Below are positions 1-7,634 of a stretch of DNA of 64,000 nucleotides, in pieces; positions within the stretch are counted from its first letter, which is position 1, and the number at the start of each line of letters is the position of its first letter. Both the position numbers and the translations under genes were made by a program. Below the pieces are notes generated by a model. That model saw only the letters and a program-made list of their open reading frames with translations. It was not told where the DNA came from and ran no database searches. Source of the DNA: Brucella pseudintermedia (GTDB lineage Bacteria; Pseudomonadota; Alphaproteobacteria; Rhizobiales; Rhizobiaceae); contig NZ_WBWE01000008.1 of assembly GCF_008932435.1 (NCBI RefSeq), forward strand, positions 124,001 to 188,000. Reading direction: 5' to 3'.

Positions 1-227
1 CCGATCCGAAACAGCCGCTGCCCATGACCATGCTCGGTCATGTCACCTCGTCCTATTGGAGCGAAACGCTTGGCCGCTCCATCGCCATGGCGCTGGTGTC
101 AGGCGGCAAGGATCGCATGGGTGAAACGCTCTATATGCCGATGCCGGATGGCAGCGTGCATGAAGCCACCGTGTCGGGCATGGTCTTCTATGATCCCGAA
201 GGCAAGAAGTTGAATGGCAACGGATAA
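1..227 (+). CDS. soxA: Sarcosine oxidase alpha subunit, C-terminal fragment
   Basis: This is the 3' end of a gene that starts left of the window; the first whole codon begins at base 3 and the stop is at 225-227. The visible 74 residues (GHVTSSYWSETLGRSIAMAL, then a run ending FYDPEGKKLNG) match the C-terminal aminomethyltransferase-like (GCV_T) barrel of heterotetrameric sarcosine oxidase alpha. That enzyme oxidatively demethylates sarcosine to glycine, passing the methyl group to tetrahydrofolate, in the cytoplasm. The soxG gene follows 10 bases downstream, which supports the call. FAD/NAD-binding domains are outside the window and cannot be checked. Confidence 0.85.
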   Translation, partial: DPKQPLPMTMLGHVTSSYWSETLGRSIAMALVSGGKDRMGETLYMPMPDGSVHEATVSGMVFYDPEGKKLNGNG

Positions 228-237
228 GGATCGAACC

Positions 238-792
238 ATGCTCGTTGAAACCAAACCTTATTCGAACCGCAAGGTGGTCATTCCCGGCCGTCTGGAAATC
301 CACGCAGCCGATGATGCGGCTCGCTTTATCCTGCGCATTGCCCCGGCAAAACTGCCGCTGGCTGAAAAGGCGCTGGGTGCAAAAATCCCCGCCAAGATCG
401 GCGATCTTGTCCGCACCGGCGATATCGCCGTTGCCTGTATCGGACCGGACGAATGGTATATCTGGGCGGATGAGAGCAAGGGGACGGCCATTGTTGCGGC
501 TTTCGCCAAGCTTTATGAAAGTGAGCCGCACAGCCTGACGGAAGTGAGCCATCGCGAGACGGGCATCGACATTACAGGCCCCAAGGCCGAATGGCTGCTC
601 AATGCCGCATCGCCGCTCAATCTGGCTGAAATGCAGGCGCCGGGCGCGGCCCGCACCATCTTCGACCATGCCCAGATCATCCTGCTGAAATGGGATGCGG
701 ATCATTACCGTATCGAAGTGTGGAACTCATTCGCCGATCATGTCTGGACCTTGCTGGAACTGGCCAGCAACGAGGTCGAACTCGCAATCTGA
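238..792 (+). CDS. soxG: Sarcosine oxidase gamma subunit
   Basis: A 184-residue protein, the usual size of SoxG, directly after soxA. SoxG is the small structural subunit of the four-subunit (BDAG) sarcosine oxidase. The fold is related to the aminomethyltransferase family: CIGPDEWYIW and the HRETGIDITGPKAEWLL stretch resemble YgfZ/GCV_T segments. An upstream ATG at 214 would overlap soxA, but the ATG at 238 has an AAGGA ribosome-binding site at 226-230 with 7-base spacing, so 238 is preferred. A strong hairpin follows, so soxG is the last gene of the operon. Confidence 0.88.
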   Translation: MLVETKPYSNRKVVIPGRLEIHAADDAARFILRIAPAKLPLAEKALGAKIPAKIGDLVRTGDIAVACIGPDEWYIWADESKGTAIVAAFAKLYESEPHSLTEVSHRETGIDITGPKAEWLLNAASPLNLAEMQAPGAARTIFDHAQIILLKWDADHYRIEVWNSFADHVWTLLELASNEVELAI

Positions 793-795
793 TCG

Positions 796-827
796 AAAAA
801 ACGCCGCCCGACCGGGCGGCGTTTTTG
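796..827. terminator. Rho-independent terminator after soxG
   Basis: Perfect GC-rich inverted repeat (AACGCCGCCCG ... CGGGCGGCGTT) followed by a T run on the + strand and preceded by an A run. It lies between convergent soxG and the fuconolactonase-type gene, so it may act in both directions. Confidence 0.85.
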
Positions 828-863
828 CGTTATGCGACTTCTCCTTCCCTCACCATGAGGGCC

Positions 864-1712
864 CTAAAGCTTCCAGAGACGCGTTGCATTCCCGGACAAG
901 AGGCGGGCTTTTTCGTCATTGCTGCATCCTTCGAGAAGCGCGTGGGTGGTGGCAACCCATGTCGAAAGCCCGGCATCGACATTGCTCGCTAGTGTACAGA
1001 CCGGCCAGTCGCTTCCCCAGACAACACGGTCCCAGCCGAACGACTGGATAACATGTTCGACATAGGGGCGGACGGTATCGACGGTCCAGTTTGCCGCGTC
1101 TGCATAGGCGACCACGCCGGAAATCTTGGCGACCACATTTTCGCGTTGCGAAATCGTGGCAATGCCCTTCTGCCAGCTTTCCAGCGCGCCTGATTTGATG
1201 TCCGGCACGCCGCAGTGATCGAGCACGAATTGCACGCCGGGCGCGAGGTCGGCGAGCGCCAGCACCTTGTCGATCTGATGCGGCAATGTGCAGAGATCGA
1301 AGGTCAGGCCGGTGCCTTCCAGCCGCTTGATATTCTCGCGGAAAAGGGCGCCCTCGGAAACATCGTCCGGCACCACATGCAGCACGCGGCGAAAGCCCTT
1401 GATGAAGGGATTGCCGCGGCTCTGTTCGAGATATTCGGCAAAGCCCGGTGCTTCCGGGCGGCAGGAGGCGATTGCGCCCTTGATGAAGCCGCCCGAGTGT
1501 CCGGAAATCTCCTGAATATGGTCCGTTTCAGACTGAATGGCGTCGGCTGCCACATCCACTTCCATATGCAGCGCCGCCGCGATGCCGCAGCGCTCTGCCT
1601 GCATCCGATAGGTCTCGAACAGAAAGTCGCGGTTGAGCGCCGGAACGCCGTCCAGCCATGGATAATTCAACGCGCCTTTGTCGATCAGATGCAGATGGGT
1701 ATCGATAATCAT
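864..1712 (-). CDS. Amidohydrolase family 2 protein, probable L-fuconolactonase
   Basis: A 282-residue COG3618-type metal-dependent hydrolase. It starts IIDTHLHL (HxH metal motif), carries FVLDHCG near residue 180, and ends with the VVWGSDWPV aspartate motif. All three are hallmarks of amidohydrolase_2 lactonases. The longer frame from 1742 is disfavoured because the ATG at 1712 has a strong GGGAGGAGG ribosome-binding site. Its neighbours encode fuconate dehydratase, a keto-deoxyfuconate dehydrogenase-type SDR and a FAH-family hydrolase, as in the Xanthomonas campestris L-fucose route. The likely reaction is therefore hydrolysis of L-fucono-lactone to L-fuconate in the cytoplasm. Substrate is inferred from context; a related sugar lactone such as galactonolactone is possible. 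Confidence 0.78.
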   Translation of the reverse strand: MIIDTHLHLIDKGALNYPWLDGVPALNRDFLFETYRMQAERCGIAAALHMEVDVAADAIQSETDHIQEISGHSGGFIKGAIASCRPEAPGFAEYLEQSRGNPFIKGFRRVLHVVPDDVSEGALFRENIKRLEGTGLTFDLCTLPHQIDKVLALADLAPGVQFVLDHCGVPDIKSGALESWQKGIATISQRENVVAKISGVVAYADAANWTVDTVRPYVEHVIQSFGWDRVVWGSDWPVCTLASNVDAGLSTWVATTHALLEGCSNDEKARLLSGNATRLWKL

Positions 1713-1782
1713 GAAAAACGTCCTCCTCCCGCATAGTTTCAAAAAAGAAGAGAGTTTTCAAATAAGAATTACTGGCAATCCG

Positions 1783-2586
1783 CTACTCCATGGCTCCGAT
1801 ATCGGAGCCGACCAGTTTTGACAGGTCCTTGACCGTCTTTTGCAGCAGGCCGATGGTCTGCGTAATGTCGGGGGCGGAAGCCGAGTTGACGAGCGTCACA
1901 TAGGGGCAGGTCAGCGAGGCTATGCAGGTGCCGTCCGGGCCGAGAATGGGCGCGGAAAGGTTATAGACGCCTGCCACCTGCGCGCTCGGCATCATTTCAT
2001 AACCGCGCTCGCGGATCTGGTCGAGGCGCTCGTAGAAGTCTTGATCGAGCTTTACGCTTTCGACGTCCTTTGCATATTCGGCAATCATCATCCGGCGTTC
2101 TTCGGGAGAACGGAAGGCGAGAAGCACATGGCCGGAACCGGTGTCGAACAGGCTGATATGCGAGCCGACGCGGATAGAAATGCCCCAGTAATCCGGAGCT
2201 TCCTGCTGTGCGATGACCACGACAGACCCGCGGTCGAACACGGCAAGCTGGTTGGCCTGTCTCGAGCGGTCCGCCAGTTCGCGCATGAAGGGCGTGGCAA
2301 AGGAAGCGAGCCTGCGCACCGGGGCATGGAGATGCGCCAGACCGAACAGCTTGAGCGTCAGCGAATAGCGGTCGCCTTCCAGCTTGGTCACGTATCCGCG
2401 CTTCACCAGCCGGTCCAGCATCCGGTAAAATTCATTGGGGCTGCGGTCGAGATGCTTGGCGATTTCCGCCTGCGTCAGCCCGCCATCCACGCTTGCAAGC
2501 AGTTCCAGAATATCCAGCCCCTTGTCCAGCGCCGGGGCGCGATAGCGATCCTCTGTTTCCAAGTGAACTCCCCTTGTGAATATCAT
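1783..2586 (-). CDS. IclR-family transcriptional regulator of the fucose cluster
   Basis: A 267-residue regulator with IclR layout: an N-terminal winged helix-turn-helix (ALDKGLDILELLAS, then GGLTQAEIAKHLDRSPNEFYRML) and a C-terminal effector domain with the typical SPEERR and SAPI segments. It lies between the lactonase gene (same strand) and the divergent SDR gene, so it probably controls both by binding the 313-base gap. The ATG at 2586 has a poor ribosome-binding site. A TTG at 2562, preceded by AAGGGGAG with 5-base spacing, is a credible alternative start giving 259 residues. The effector is unknown; a fucose-derived acid is plausible. Confidence 0.85.
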   Translation of the reverse strand: MIFTRGVHLETEDRYRAPALDKGLDILELLASVDGGLTQAEIAKHLDRSPNEFYRMLDRLVKRGYVTKLEGDRYSLTLKLFGLAHLHAPVRRLASFATPFMRELADRSRQANQLAVFDRGSVVVIAQQEAPDYWGISIRVGSHISLFDTGSGHVLLAFRSPEERRMMIAEYAKDVESVKLDQDFYERLDQIRERGYEMMPSAQVAGVYNLSAPILGPDGTCIASLTCPYVTLVNSASAPDITQTIGLLQKTVKDLSKLVGSDIGAME

Positions 2587-2899
2587 TCTTCATATACGAA
2601 GAGCCGCGGATTCGAAAGGTGCAAACAGGCAGAGAGAGCCTTGACCAGATTTGCATAATATGTTTGCATATAAATAATCAATTTACAATTGGGGGCGGTC
2701 CGGGAGCCGCCCGCCGGGAGGAAGAAGGTGCAAGACGAGTTTCAGGGCGAGTTTGAGGGCGCCTACGATCCTTGCAATCAGCATCATGCCAATCAACCCG
2801 GTTGCTTTTTCCCACGGTTATGATCGTCTGCGATTCATATCGGAATACGCTTAATCAGCGGGATGACCACATTCTGCTTGTCGAACGGAAGGCTTGAAA
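2587..2899. promoter_or_regulatory. Divergent control region between iclR-type gene and SDR operon
   Basis: Gap of 313 bases between divergent genes. It holds a direct repeat of TTTGCATA at 2650-2657 and 2663-2670 (13-base period, in an AT-rich stretch), a GC hairpin around 2692-2713, and a possible 31-codon leader reading frame at 2728-2823. The repeat is a candidate operator. Promoter elements are not clear enough to place. Confidence 0.5.
2728..2823 (+). CDS. Possible 31-residue leader or remnant reading frame (GTG start)
   Basis: A GTG at 2728 is preceded by a very strong GGGAGGAAGAAG ribosome-binding region. It opens a 31-codon frame ending TGA at 2821-2823, with an internal EFQG/EFEG near-repeat. 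I recognise no family. It could be a leader peptide for the fucose operon, the stump of a deleted gene that kept its ribosome-binding site, or chance. Only the ribosome-binding site argues for translation. Confidence 0.25.
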   Translation: MQDEFQGEFEGAYDPCNQHHANQPGCFFPRL

Positions 2900-3634
2900 A
2901 TGACGATACGTTTTGATGGAAAAACCGCGCTGGTAACAGCCGCAGCGCAAGGGATCGGCCGTGCAAGCGCGCTGGCCTTTGCGGAGGCAGGCGCGAAGGT
3001 TTACGCGACCGACATCAACACCGATGCCCTCAAGGAAATCGAAGGCGTCAACGGCATCATCACACGCAAGCTCAACGTGCTTGACGATGAGCAGGTGAAG
3101 GCGCTTGTCGCCGAAATCGGGCAGGTGGATATCCTGTTCAACTGCGCCGGTGTCGTCCATGGCGGCTCGATCCTCGAAATGAAGGACGAAGACCTCGATT
3201 TTGCGGTCAATCTCAACATCCGTTCGATGATCCGCACCATCCGCGCCGTGCTGCCGGGCATGCTGGAACGCAAGGACGGCGCCATCGTCAACATGGCTTC
3301 TGTCGCGTCGAGCGTGAAGGGCGTGCCGAACCGCTTTGCCTATGGCGTCACCAAGGCGGCCGTTATCGGCCTCACCAAGGCGGTCGCGGCTGACTACGTT
3401 GCCAAGGGCATCCGCTGCAACGCCATCTGCCCCGGCACGGTGGAAAGCCCATCCTTGCAGGAGCGCCTGCGCGCGCAAGGCGATTATGAAGAGCAGCGTG
3501 CCGCCTTCATCGCCCGCCAGCCGATTGGCCGCATCGGCCAGCCGGAAGAAATCGCTGATCTTGCCGTTTATCTCGCTGGCGCGACCTACACCACCGGCCA
3601 AGCCTACAACATTGACGGAGGCTGGACGATCTAG
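2900..3634 (+). CDS. SDR oxidoreductase, probable 2-keto-3-deoxy-L-fuconate dehydrogenase
   Basis: A 244-residue classical short-chain dehydrogenase. It has the N-terminal cofactor loop TAAAQGIGRAS, an acidic residue after strand 2 (ATDIN, favouring NAD+), NCAG, catalytic Ser in NMASVASS and YGVTK with Tyr and Lys, and a C-terminal IDGGW. In the non-phosphorylated fucose pathway this family oxidises 2-keto-3-deoxy-L-fuconate to 2,4-diketo-3-deoxy-L-fuconate. The next gene would cleave that product. The start is the ATG at 2900; a TTG two codons earlier is also in frame but less likely. It opens a rightward operon of at least three genes. Substrate is assigned from context. Confidence 0.82.
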   Translation: MTIRFDGKTALVTAAAQGIGRASALAFAEAGAKVYATDINTDALKEIEGVNGIITRKLNVLDDEQVKALVAEIGQVDILFNCAGVVHGGSILEMKDEDLDFAVNLNIRSMIRTIRAVLPGMLERKDGAIVNMASVASSVKGVPNRFAYGVTKAAVIGLTKAVAADYVAKGIRCNAICPGTVESPSLQERLRAQGDYEEQRAAFIARQPIGRIGQPEEIADLAVYLAGATYTTGQAYNIDGGWTI

Positions 3635-3732
3635 GGCGGCCGATATTCAGTCTCTGGCGGCCTGCAAATGGCGCAGCCAGAGCGTCGACCACCCTGACGC
3701 CCTCTCTTTCATCCCCTCAAAGGAGTAACCTC

Positions 3733-4578
3733 ATGAAATTTCTTCGTTACGGTGAAGCCGGTCAGGAAAAGCCGGGCATTCTCGATGCCGATGGCGCGAT
3801 CCGCGATCTCTCCGCCCATGTAGGCGACCTCTCCGGCGCGGCGCTTGCCCCGGACGCACTGGCCAAGCTCGGCGCGATCGACGTCAATTCGCTGCCGAAG
3901 GTCGAAGGCAATCCGCGCCTTGGTCCCTGTGTCGCTGGCACCGGCAAATTCATCTGCATCGGCCTCAACTATTCCGACCATGCCGCCGAAACCGGAGCGG
4001 CGGTTCCGTCCGAACCGATCATCTTCATGAAGGCCACTTCCGCAATCGTCGGCCCGAATGACGATCTCGTCATCCCGCGCGGTTCGGAAAAGACCGACTG
4101 GGAAGTCGAACTTGGCATCGTCATCGGCAAGACCGCGAAATATGTCTCGGAAGAAGACGCCCTCGACTACGTGGCTGGCTATTGCACCATCCATGATGTG
4201 TCGGAACGCGCCTTCCAGATCGAGCGCCAGGGCCAGTGGACGAAGGGCAAGTCCTGCGACACGTTCGGCCCGACCGGTCCGTGGCTGGTGACGAAGGATG
4301 AGATCGAAGACCCGGAAAACCTCGGCATGTGGCTGAAGGTCAATGGCGAGACCATGCAGAACGGTTCGTCGAAGACGATGATCTACGGCATTCGCCACCT
4401 CGTTTCCTACCTGTCGCAGTTCATGTCCTTGCAGCCGGGCGATATCATCTCCACCGGCACGCCTCCCGGCGTCGGCATGGGCATGAAGCCGCCTCGCTAT
4501 CTCAAGGCTGGCGATGTCGTGGAACTCGGCATCGAAGGCCTCGGCTCGCAGAAGCAGAACGTGCGCGCTGACATCTAG
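3733..4578 (+). CDS. FAH-family hydrolase, probable 2,4-diketo-3-deoxy-L-fuconate hydrolase
   Basis: A 281-residue fumarylacetoacetate hydrolase-family protein. It shows the short N-terminal lid, the metal-binding core DWEVELGIVIG (two Glu ligands) and CTIHDVSERAFQ (Asp ligand), then the FGPTGPW, GDIISTGTPPGVG and LGSQ signatures. The usual length of the single-domain group is about 280. In the fucose route this family hydrolyses 2,4-diketo-3-deoxy-L-fuconate to pyruvate and L-lactate. A ribosome-binding site AAAGGAG precedes the ATG. It lies 98 bases after the SDR gene and 69 bases before fuconate dehydratase in one direction. Automated annotations often call this family ureidoglycolate lyase; the neighbours make that unlikely. 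Confidence 0.82.
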   Translation: MKFLRYGEAGQEKPGILDADGAIRDLSAHVGDLSGAALAPDALAKLGAIDVNSLPKVEGNPRLGPCVAGTGKFICIGLNYSDHAAETGAAVPSEPIIFMKATSAIVGPNDDLVIPRGSEKTDWEVELGIVIGKTAKYVSEEDALDYVAGYCTIHDVSERAFQIERQGQWTKGKSCDTFGPTGPWLVTKDEIEDPENLGMWLKVNGETMQNGSSKTMIYGIRHLVSYLSQFMSLQPGDIISTGTPPGVGMGMKPPRYLKAGDVVELGIEGLGSQKQNVRADI

Positions 4579-4590
4579 GCTTTTGTTGAA

Positions 4591-4629
4591 GCATGGTCCC
4601 GAAACTGTTCCGATGTTTTGGGATCATGC
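4591..4629. repeat. Palindromic intergenic repeat (rhizobial CCGAAA/TTTTGGG type)
   Basis: Imperfect inverted repeat with outer arms GCATG/CATGC and inner arms TCCCGAAA/TTTTGGGA around an 11-base loop. It sits in the gap between the FAH hydrolase and dehydratase genes. It is a diverged member of the repeat family also seen at 6510, 23110 and 42638. It would be transcribed inside the operon and could modulate expression. Confidence 0.6.
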
Positions 4630-4647
4630 CCTGATCACGGATAAATC

Positions 4648-5925
4648 ATGACGAAAATCACTGACCTGCGTGTCTTCGATCTGCGCTTCCCGACTTCGCA
4701 AAGTCTGGACGGTTCCGACGCGATGAACCCGGACCCGGATTACTCCGCGGCCTATGTCATTCTCGATACGGATGACGAGGCGCTGAAGGGGCACGGCCTC
4801 ACTTTCACCATCGGTCGCGGCAACGATATTTGCTGCCAGGCGATTCTCGCCATGCGGCATCTGGTGGTCGGCGCCTCGCTGGAAGACTTCCGCGCGGCCC
4901 CCGGCAAGTTCTGGCGCTATCTGACCGGCGACAGCCAGCTGCGCTGGATCGGCCCGGACAAGGGCGCGATGCATCTGGCCACCGGCGCGGTCGTCAATGC
5001 GTTCTGGGATCTGCTGGCCAAGCAGGCGGGCAAGCCCGTATGGCGGCTTGTGGCCGACATGTCGCCGGAAGAAATCGCCGACATCGTCGACTATCGCTAC
5101 CTCACCGATGCGCTGACGCGCGACGAGGCTGTCGAAATTCTGCGTAAAGCGCAGAGCGGCAAGGCAGAACGTATCGCCACGCTGGAGGCGGAAGGCTATG
5201 CCTGTTACACGACCTCGGCTGGCTGGCTCGGCTATGACGACGACAAGCTGCGCCGTCTGTGCCAGGAAGCCATCGATGAGGGCTTCAACCACGTCAAGAT
5301 GAAGGTCGGCCGCGATCTCGAGGACGATATTCGCCGCCTCACCATTGCCCGCGAAGTGATCGGCCCCGACCGTTACCTGATGATCGACGCCAATCAGGTG
5401 TGGGAAGTCGATCAGGCAATCGAGTGGGTCAACAAGCTGGCCTTCTCCAAGCCGTTCTTCATCGAAGAGCCGACCAGCCCGGATGATGTTGCTGGCCACC
5501 GCAAGATTCGCGAAGCCATTGGCGACGTGAAGGTCGCGACCGGCGAAATGTGCCAGAACCGCATCATGTTCAAGCAGTTCATCGCGGAAGGCGCCATCGA
5601 CATCGTGCAGATCGATTCGTGCCGCATGGGTGGCCTGAACGAAGTTCTGGCGGTGTTGCTGATTGCCGCCAAGTTTGGCAAGCCGGTCTGGCCGCATGCG
5701 GGCGGCGTCGGCTTGTGCGAATATGTGCAGCACCTGTCGATGATCGACTATGTGGCCGTTTCAGGCACAAAGGAAGGCCGCGTGATCGAATATGTCGATC
5801 ATCTGCACGAACACTTCATCGATCCGTGCGTCATCAGGAACGCGGCCTATATGCCGCCGTCGCTGCCGGGTTTCTCCATCGAGATGAAGCCGCAATCGAT
5901 TGCGGAATATACGTTCAAGGGCTGA
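4648..5925 (+). CDS. L-fuconate dehydratase (enolase superfamily)
   Basis: A 425-residue enolase-superfamily acid-sugar dehydratase of the mandelate racemase subgroup. The visible active site is complete: Lys217 and Lys219 (KMK), metal ligands Asp247, Glu273/274 and Glu300, the Asp323 and His350 pair (IDS and WPHAGG), and Glu358. These positions are almost the same as I recall for the characterised Xanthomonas campestris FucD. The reaction is dehydration of L-fuconate to 2-keto-3-deoxy-L-fuconate, Mg2+-dependent and cytoplasmic. It is the last gene of the SDR-FAH-dehydratase operon and is followed by a terminator. This is the most specific enzyme of the cluster and anchors the fucose reading. 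Confidence 0.9.
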   Translation: MTKITDLRVFDLRFPTSQSLDGSDAMNPDPDYSAAYVILDTDDEALKGHGLTFTIGRGNDICCQAILAMRHLVVGASLEDFRAAPGKFWRYLTGDSQLRWIGPDKGAMHLATGAVVNAFWDLLAKQAGKPVWRLVADMSPEEIADIVDYRYLTDALTRDEAVEILRKAQSGKAERIATLEAEGYACYTTSAGWLGYDDDKLRRLCQEAIDEGFNHVKMKVGRDLEDDIRRLTIAREVIGPDRYLMIDANQVWEVDQAIEWVNKLAFSKPFFIEEPTSPDDVAGHRKIREAIGDVKVATGEMCQNRIMFKQFIAEGAIDIVQIDSCRMGGLNEVLAVLLIAAKFGKPVWPHAGGVGLCEYVQHLSMIDYVAVSGTKEGRVIEYVDHLHEHFIDPCVIRNAAYMPPSLPGFSIEMKPQSIAEYTFKG

Positions 5926-5947
5926 ACGCCATCATTCTTGAATGCAG

Positions 5948-5975
5948 AAAAGCCGCGCCGGAAAGCGCGGCTTTT
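5948..5975. terminator. Terminator between fuconate dehydratase and DMT gene
   Basis: Perfect stem AAAAGCCGCGC / GCGCGGCTTTT with a 6-base loop, ending in T residues on the + strand and beginning with A residues. It serves two convergent genes. Confidence 0.85.
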
Positions 5976-5979
5976 TCGC

Positions 5980-6420
5980 TTATAGAAAGCGGATCATCAG
6001 CGCGCCGGTCAGAAGCAGGAGGGCGCCGGCAATGCGCCCGGCGGTGATTTCGCGCACGGCAACGCCCATGAAGCCGATGCGGTCGGCAGCAAGCCCGGCC
6101 ATCAACTGTCCGGCGACCGCGAGACCCATCACGGCGGCGGCCCCAATGCGCGGCGTGAGCAGCACCGATGCGGTCACATAGATGCAGCCAAGCGCACCGC
6201 CCGCCACGAACAGCCAGCCCGCAGGCACGTTGAAGGCGGGCATGGTGCCTGTCGCGCGCGCGGTAATGCCCGCGATGATGGCAAGTATGACGGCACCCGC
6301 CAGAAATGAAATCGCGGCAGCCGTTACCGGTGAGCCCAGACCGCGCGCCAAGGCTGCATTGATGGGTGCCTGAATGGCAATACAGGCACCGGAAAGGATG
6401 CCGAACAACGTCCAGAGCAT
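5980..6420 (-). CDS. YdcZ-type (DUF606) DMT-superfamily membrane protein
   Basis: A 146-residue hydrophobic protein with about five membrane segments. The N-terminus LFGILSGACIAIQAPINAAL and the middle VTASVLLTPRIGAAAVMGL are typical of the DUF606/YdcZ family, half-size relatives of drug/metabolite transporters that usually work as dimers. The substrate is unknown. It stands alone, convergent to the fucose operon. Confidence 0.8.
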   Translation of the reverse strand: MLWTLFGILSGACIAIQAPINAALARGLGSPVTAAAISFLAGAVILAIIAGITARATGTMPAFNVPAGWLFVAGGALGCIYVTASVLLTPRIGAAAVMGLAVAGQLMAGLAADRIGFMGVAVREITAGRIAGALLLLTGALMIRFL

Positions 6421-6509
6421 GGAAATTTCCTTATATGGAGAACCGGCTGAAACTTGGCACTACAGTTGCATTCTTCGTGATGCAGGACTGCAAAGAGCAA
6501 TTTGCATTC

Positions 6510-6548
6510 GCATAATCCTGAAAAGCCTGCAACTTTTCGGGATTACGC
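6510..6548. repeat. Palindromic intergenic repeat
   Basis: Inverted repeat with 16-base arms (GCATAATCCTGAAAAG against CTTTTCGGGATTACGC, two mismatches) around a 7-base loop. It lies in the 191-base gap between the DMT gene and the antitoxin gene. The GAAAAG/CTTTTC core matches the other repeats of this window. No gene is seen in the gap. Confidence 0.65.
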
Positions 6549-6611
6549 AAAGCTTCTGGTGTGTGAAAATCACTCTTTTCGCCACGGCGTGACGACTTTG
6601 CAACCGTAGTG

Positions 6612-6911
6612 TCAAGCGGCGCGTTTATCAGTTGCTGTGACAGACAGGTGCAGGCCAAGGGCCTTCATGACGCCGAGCAAGGTCGATAGCTTTGGATCGC
6701 CGTTCTCGCTTAGGGAGCGGTAAAGGGCTTCACGGGTAATTCCGGCTTCTTTAGCGACAGTAGTCATGCCGATGGAACGGGCTACGTCACCAAGAGCATG
6801 CGCAACAAGGGAAGGGTCGCCATCTTCAAAGGCCGCTTCCAGATAGGCAACACGCTCTTCCGGCGTCTTGAGGTGATCGAGAACATCAAAACGGGTGGTT
6901 TCAAGGACCAT
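6612..6911 (-). CDS. HI1420-type addiction-module antitoxin (XRE-like HTH)
   Basis: A 99-residue protein of the DNA-binding antitoxin family known as dnstrm_HI1420: an N-terminal FDVLDHLKTPEERVAYLEAA segment, then a helix-turn-helix (VAKEAGITREALYRSLSENG) and GDPKLSTLLGVMKALGL. It neutralises a RelE/ParE-like partner toxin and represses the operon. It begins one base after the intended stop of the upstream toxin gene. Because that toxin is frameshifted, toxin and antitoxin frames are now fused from 7220 to 6612, which could either destroy the toxin or yield a 202-residue hybrid. The antitoxin itself looks intact, with its own ATG at 6911. Confidence 0.82.
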   Translation of the reverse strand: MVLETTRFDVLDHLKTPEERVAYLEAAFEDGDPSLVAHALGDVARSIGMTTVAKEAGITREALYRSLSENGDPKLSTLLGVMKALGLHLSVTATDKRAA

Positions 6912-6912
6912 T

Positions 6913-7202
6913 CTAAATCTCCTTCGCCATTTGTTTCGCCAGCGCAATATCCCGGCCCTGTGATGACTTGTCGCCGCCACACAGCAGAACAACGATAGTT
7001 GTTCCCATAGATACGAAATAAACCCGATAGCCGGGCCGTACGTAATGCGCATTTCGCTCACGCCTTCGCCGACAGATTTCACATCGCCGGGATTGCCCAG
7101 TTCCATGCGGCGGATCCGAGCGACAATCCGCAATCGTGCATTGGTATCACGAAGCTCATCAAGCCACTTGGCGAAAGAGGTGGTTTGGCGGACTTCGATC
7201 AT
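6913..7202 (-). pseudogene. HI1419-type RelE/ParE-family toxin, frameshifted
   Basis: From the ATG at 7202 the protein begins MIEVRQTTSFAKWLDEL and runs through MELGNPGDVKSVGEGVSEMR and ITYGP, as in the upstrm_HI1419 family of RelE/ParE-like mRNA-cleaving toxins. At about 7030-7036 the frame breaks. Inserting one G in the CCCGG run of the coding strand restores YRVYFVSMGTTIVVLLCGGD and then QGRDIALAKQMAKEI, with a stop at 6913-6915 exactly before the antitoxin start. That continuation is the expected family C-terminus. So the toxin is most simply a one-base-deletion pseudogene; sequencing error or programmed slippage is less likely. Confidence 0.82.
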
Positions 7203-7387
7203 GCGTAATCTATAGATCACATCGCTAATCTGGTCAATATAAACGTGATTTGTAGGTTACCTGACGCACGGCAGGAATCACCTGCCAACGTGTTGCACGA
7301 TGTCGCATGGACAATGTTGCAACCTATATTCCGGGCAAATATGAGCCTTGATCTGGAATAGCTCTTTAAATTTATTTGATTTTGGAG

Positions 7388-7463
7388 TGGTGCCCGGAGG
7401 CGGATTCGAACCACCGACACGCGGATTTTCAATCCGCTGCTCTACCAACTGAGCTATCCGGGC
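7388..7463 (-). tRNA. tRNA-Phe (GAA)
   Basis: A 76-base cloverleaf on the minus strand including encoded CCA. The acceptor stem is GCCCGGA/TCCGGGC, the D arm has AGCTCAGTTGGTAGAGC, the anticodon loop is TTGAAAA (anticodon GAA), and the T arm GGTTCGAATCC. Confidence 0.96.
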
Positions 7464-7634
7464 ATACGTAACAAGCGATTTGCTCGTTCAGGGCGGTGTT
7501 GGTTCCCGCCGGAAGTGGGTGGGTTATAGCATTAAATTTCGCGCTGTCCAGCACCGTATCGCAATTTTTATCAGCTTTTCTCACAGTTTCGATAAATAGC
7601 TGATTTTATTGGAGTAAGATCGTTTGGAAGAGGT

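Noticed and set aside
2641-2656. TTGACCA half site before the SDR gene as a RutR box
   Set aside because: Only the left half matches (9 of 14 overall), and the fucose genes have no link to pyrimidine control.
7217-7432. 71-codon frame covering tRNA-Phe
   Set aside because: It is the tRNA read as protein, with no family match.
6612-7463. Toxin-antitoxin pair beside tRNA-Phe as a genomic island
   Set aside because: No integrase, no repeat of the tRNA 3' end and no change of composition were seen. The adjacency alone is not evidence.
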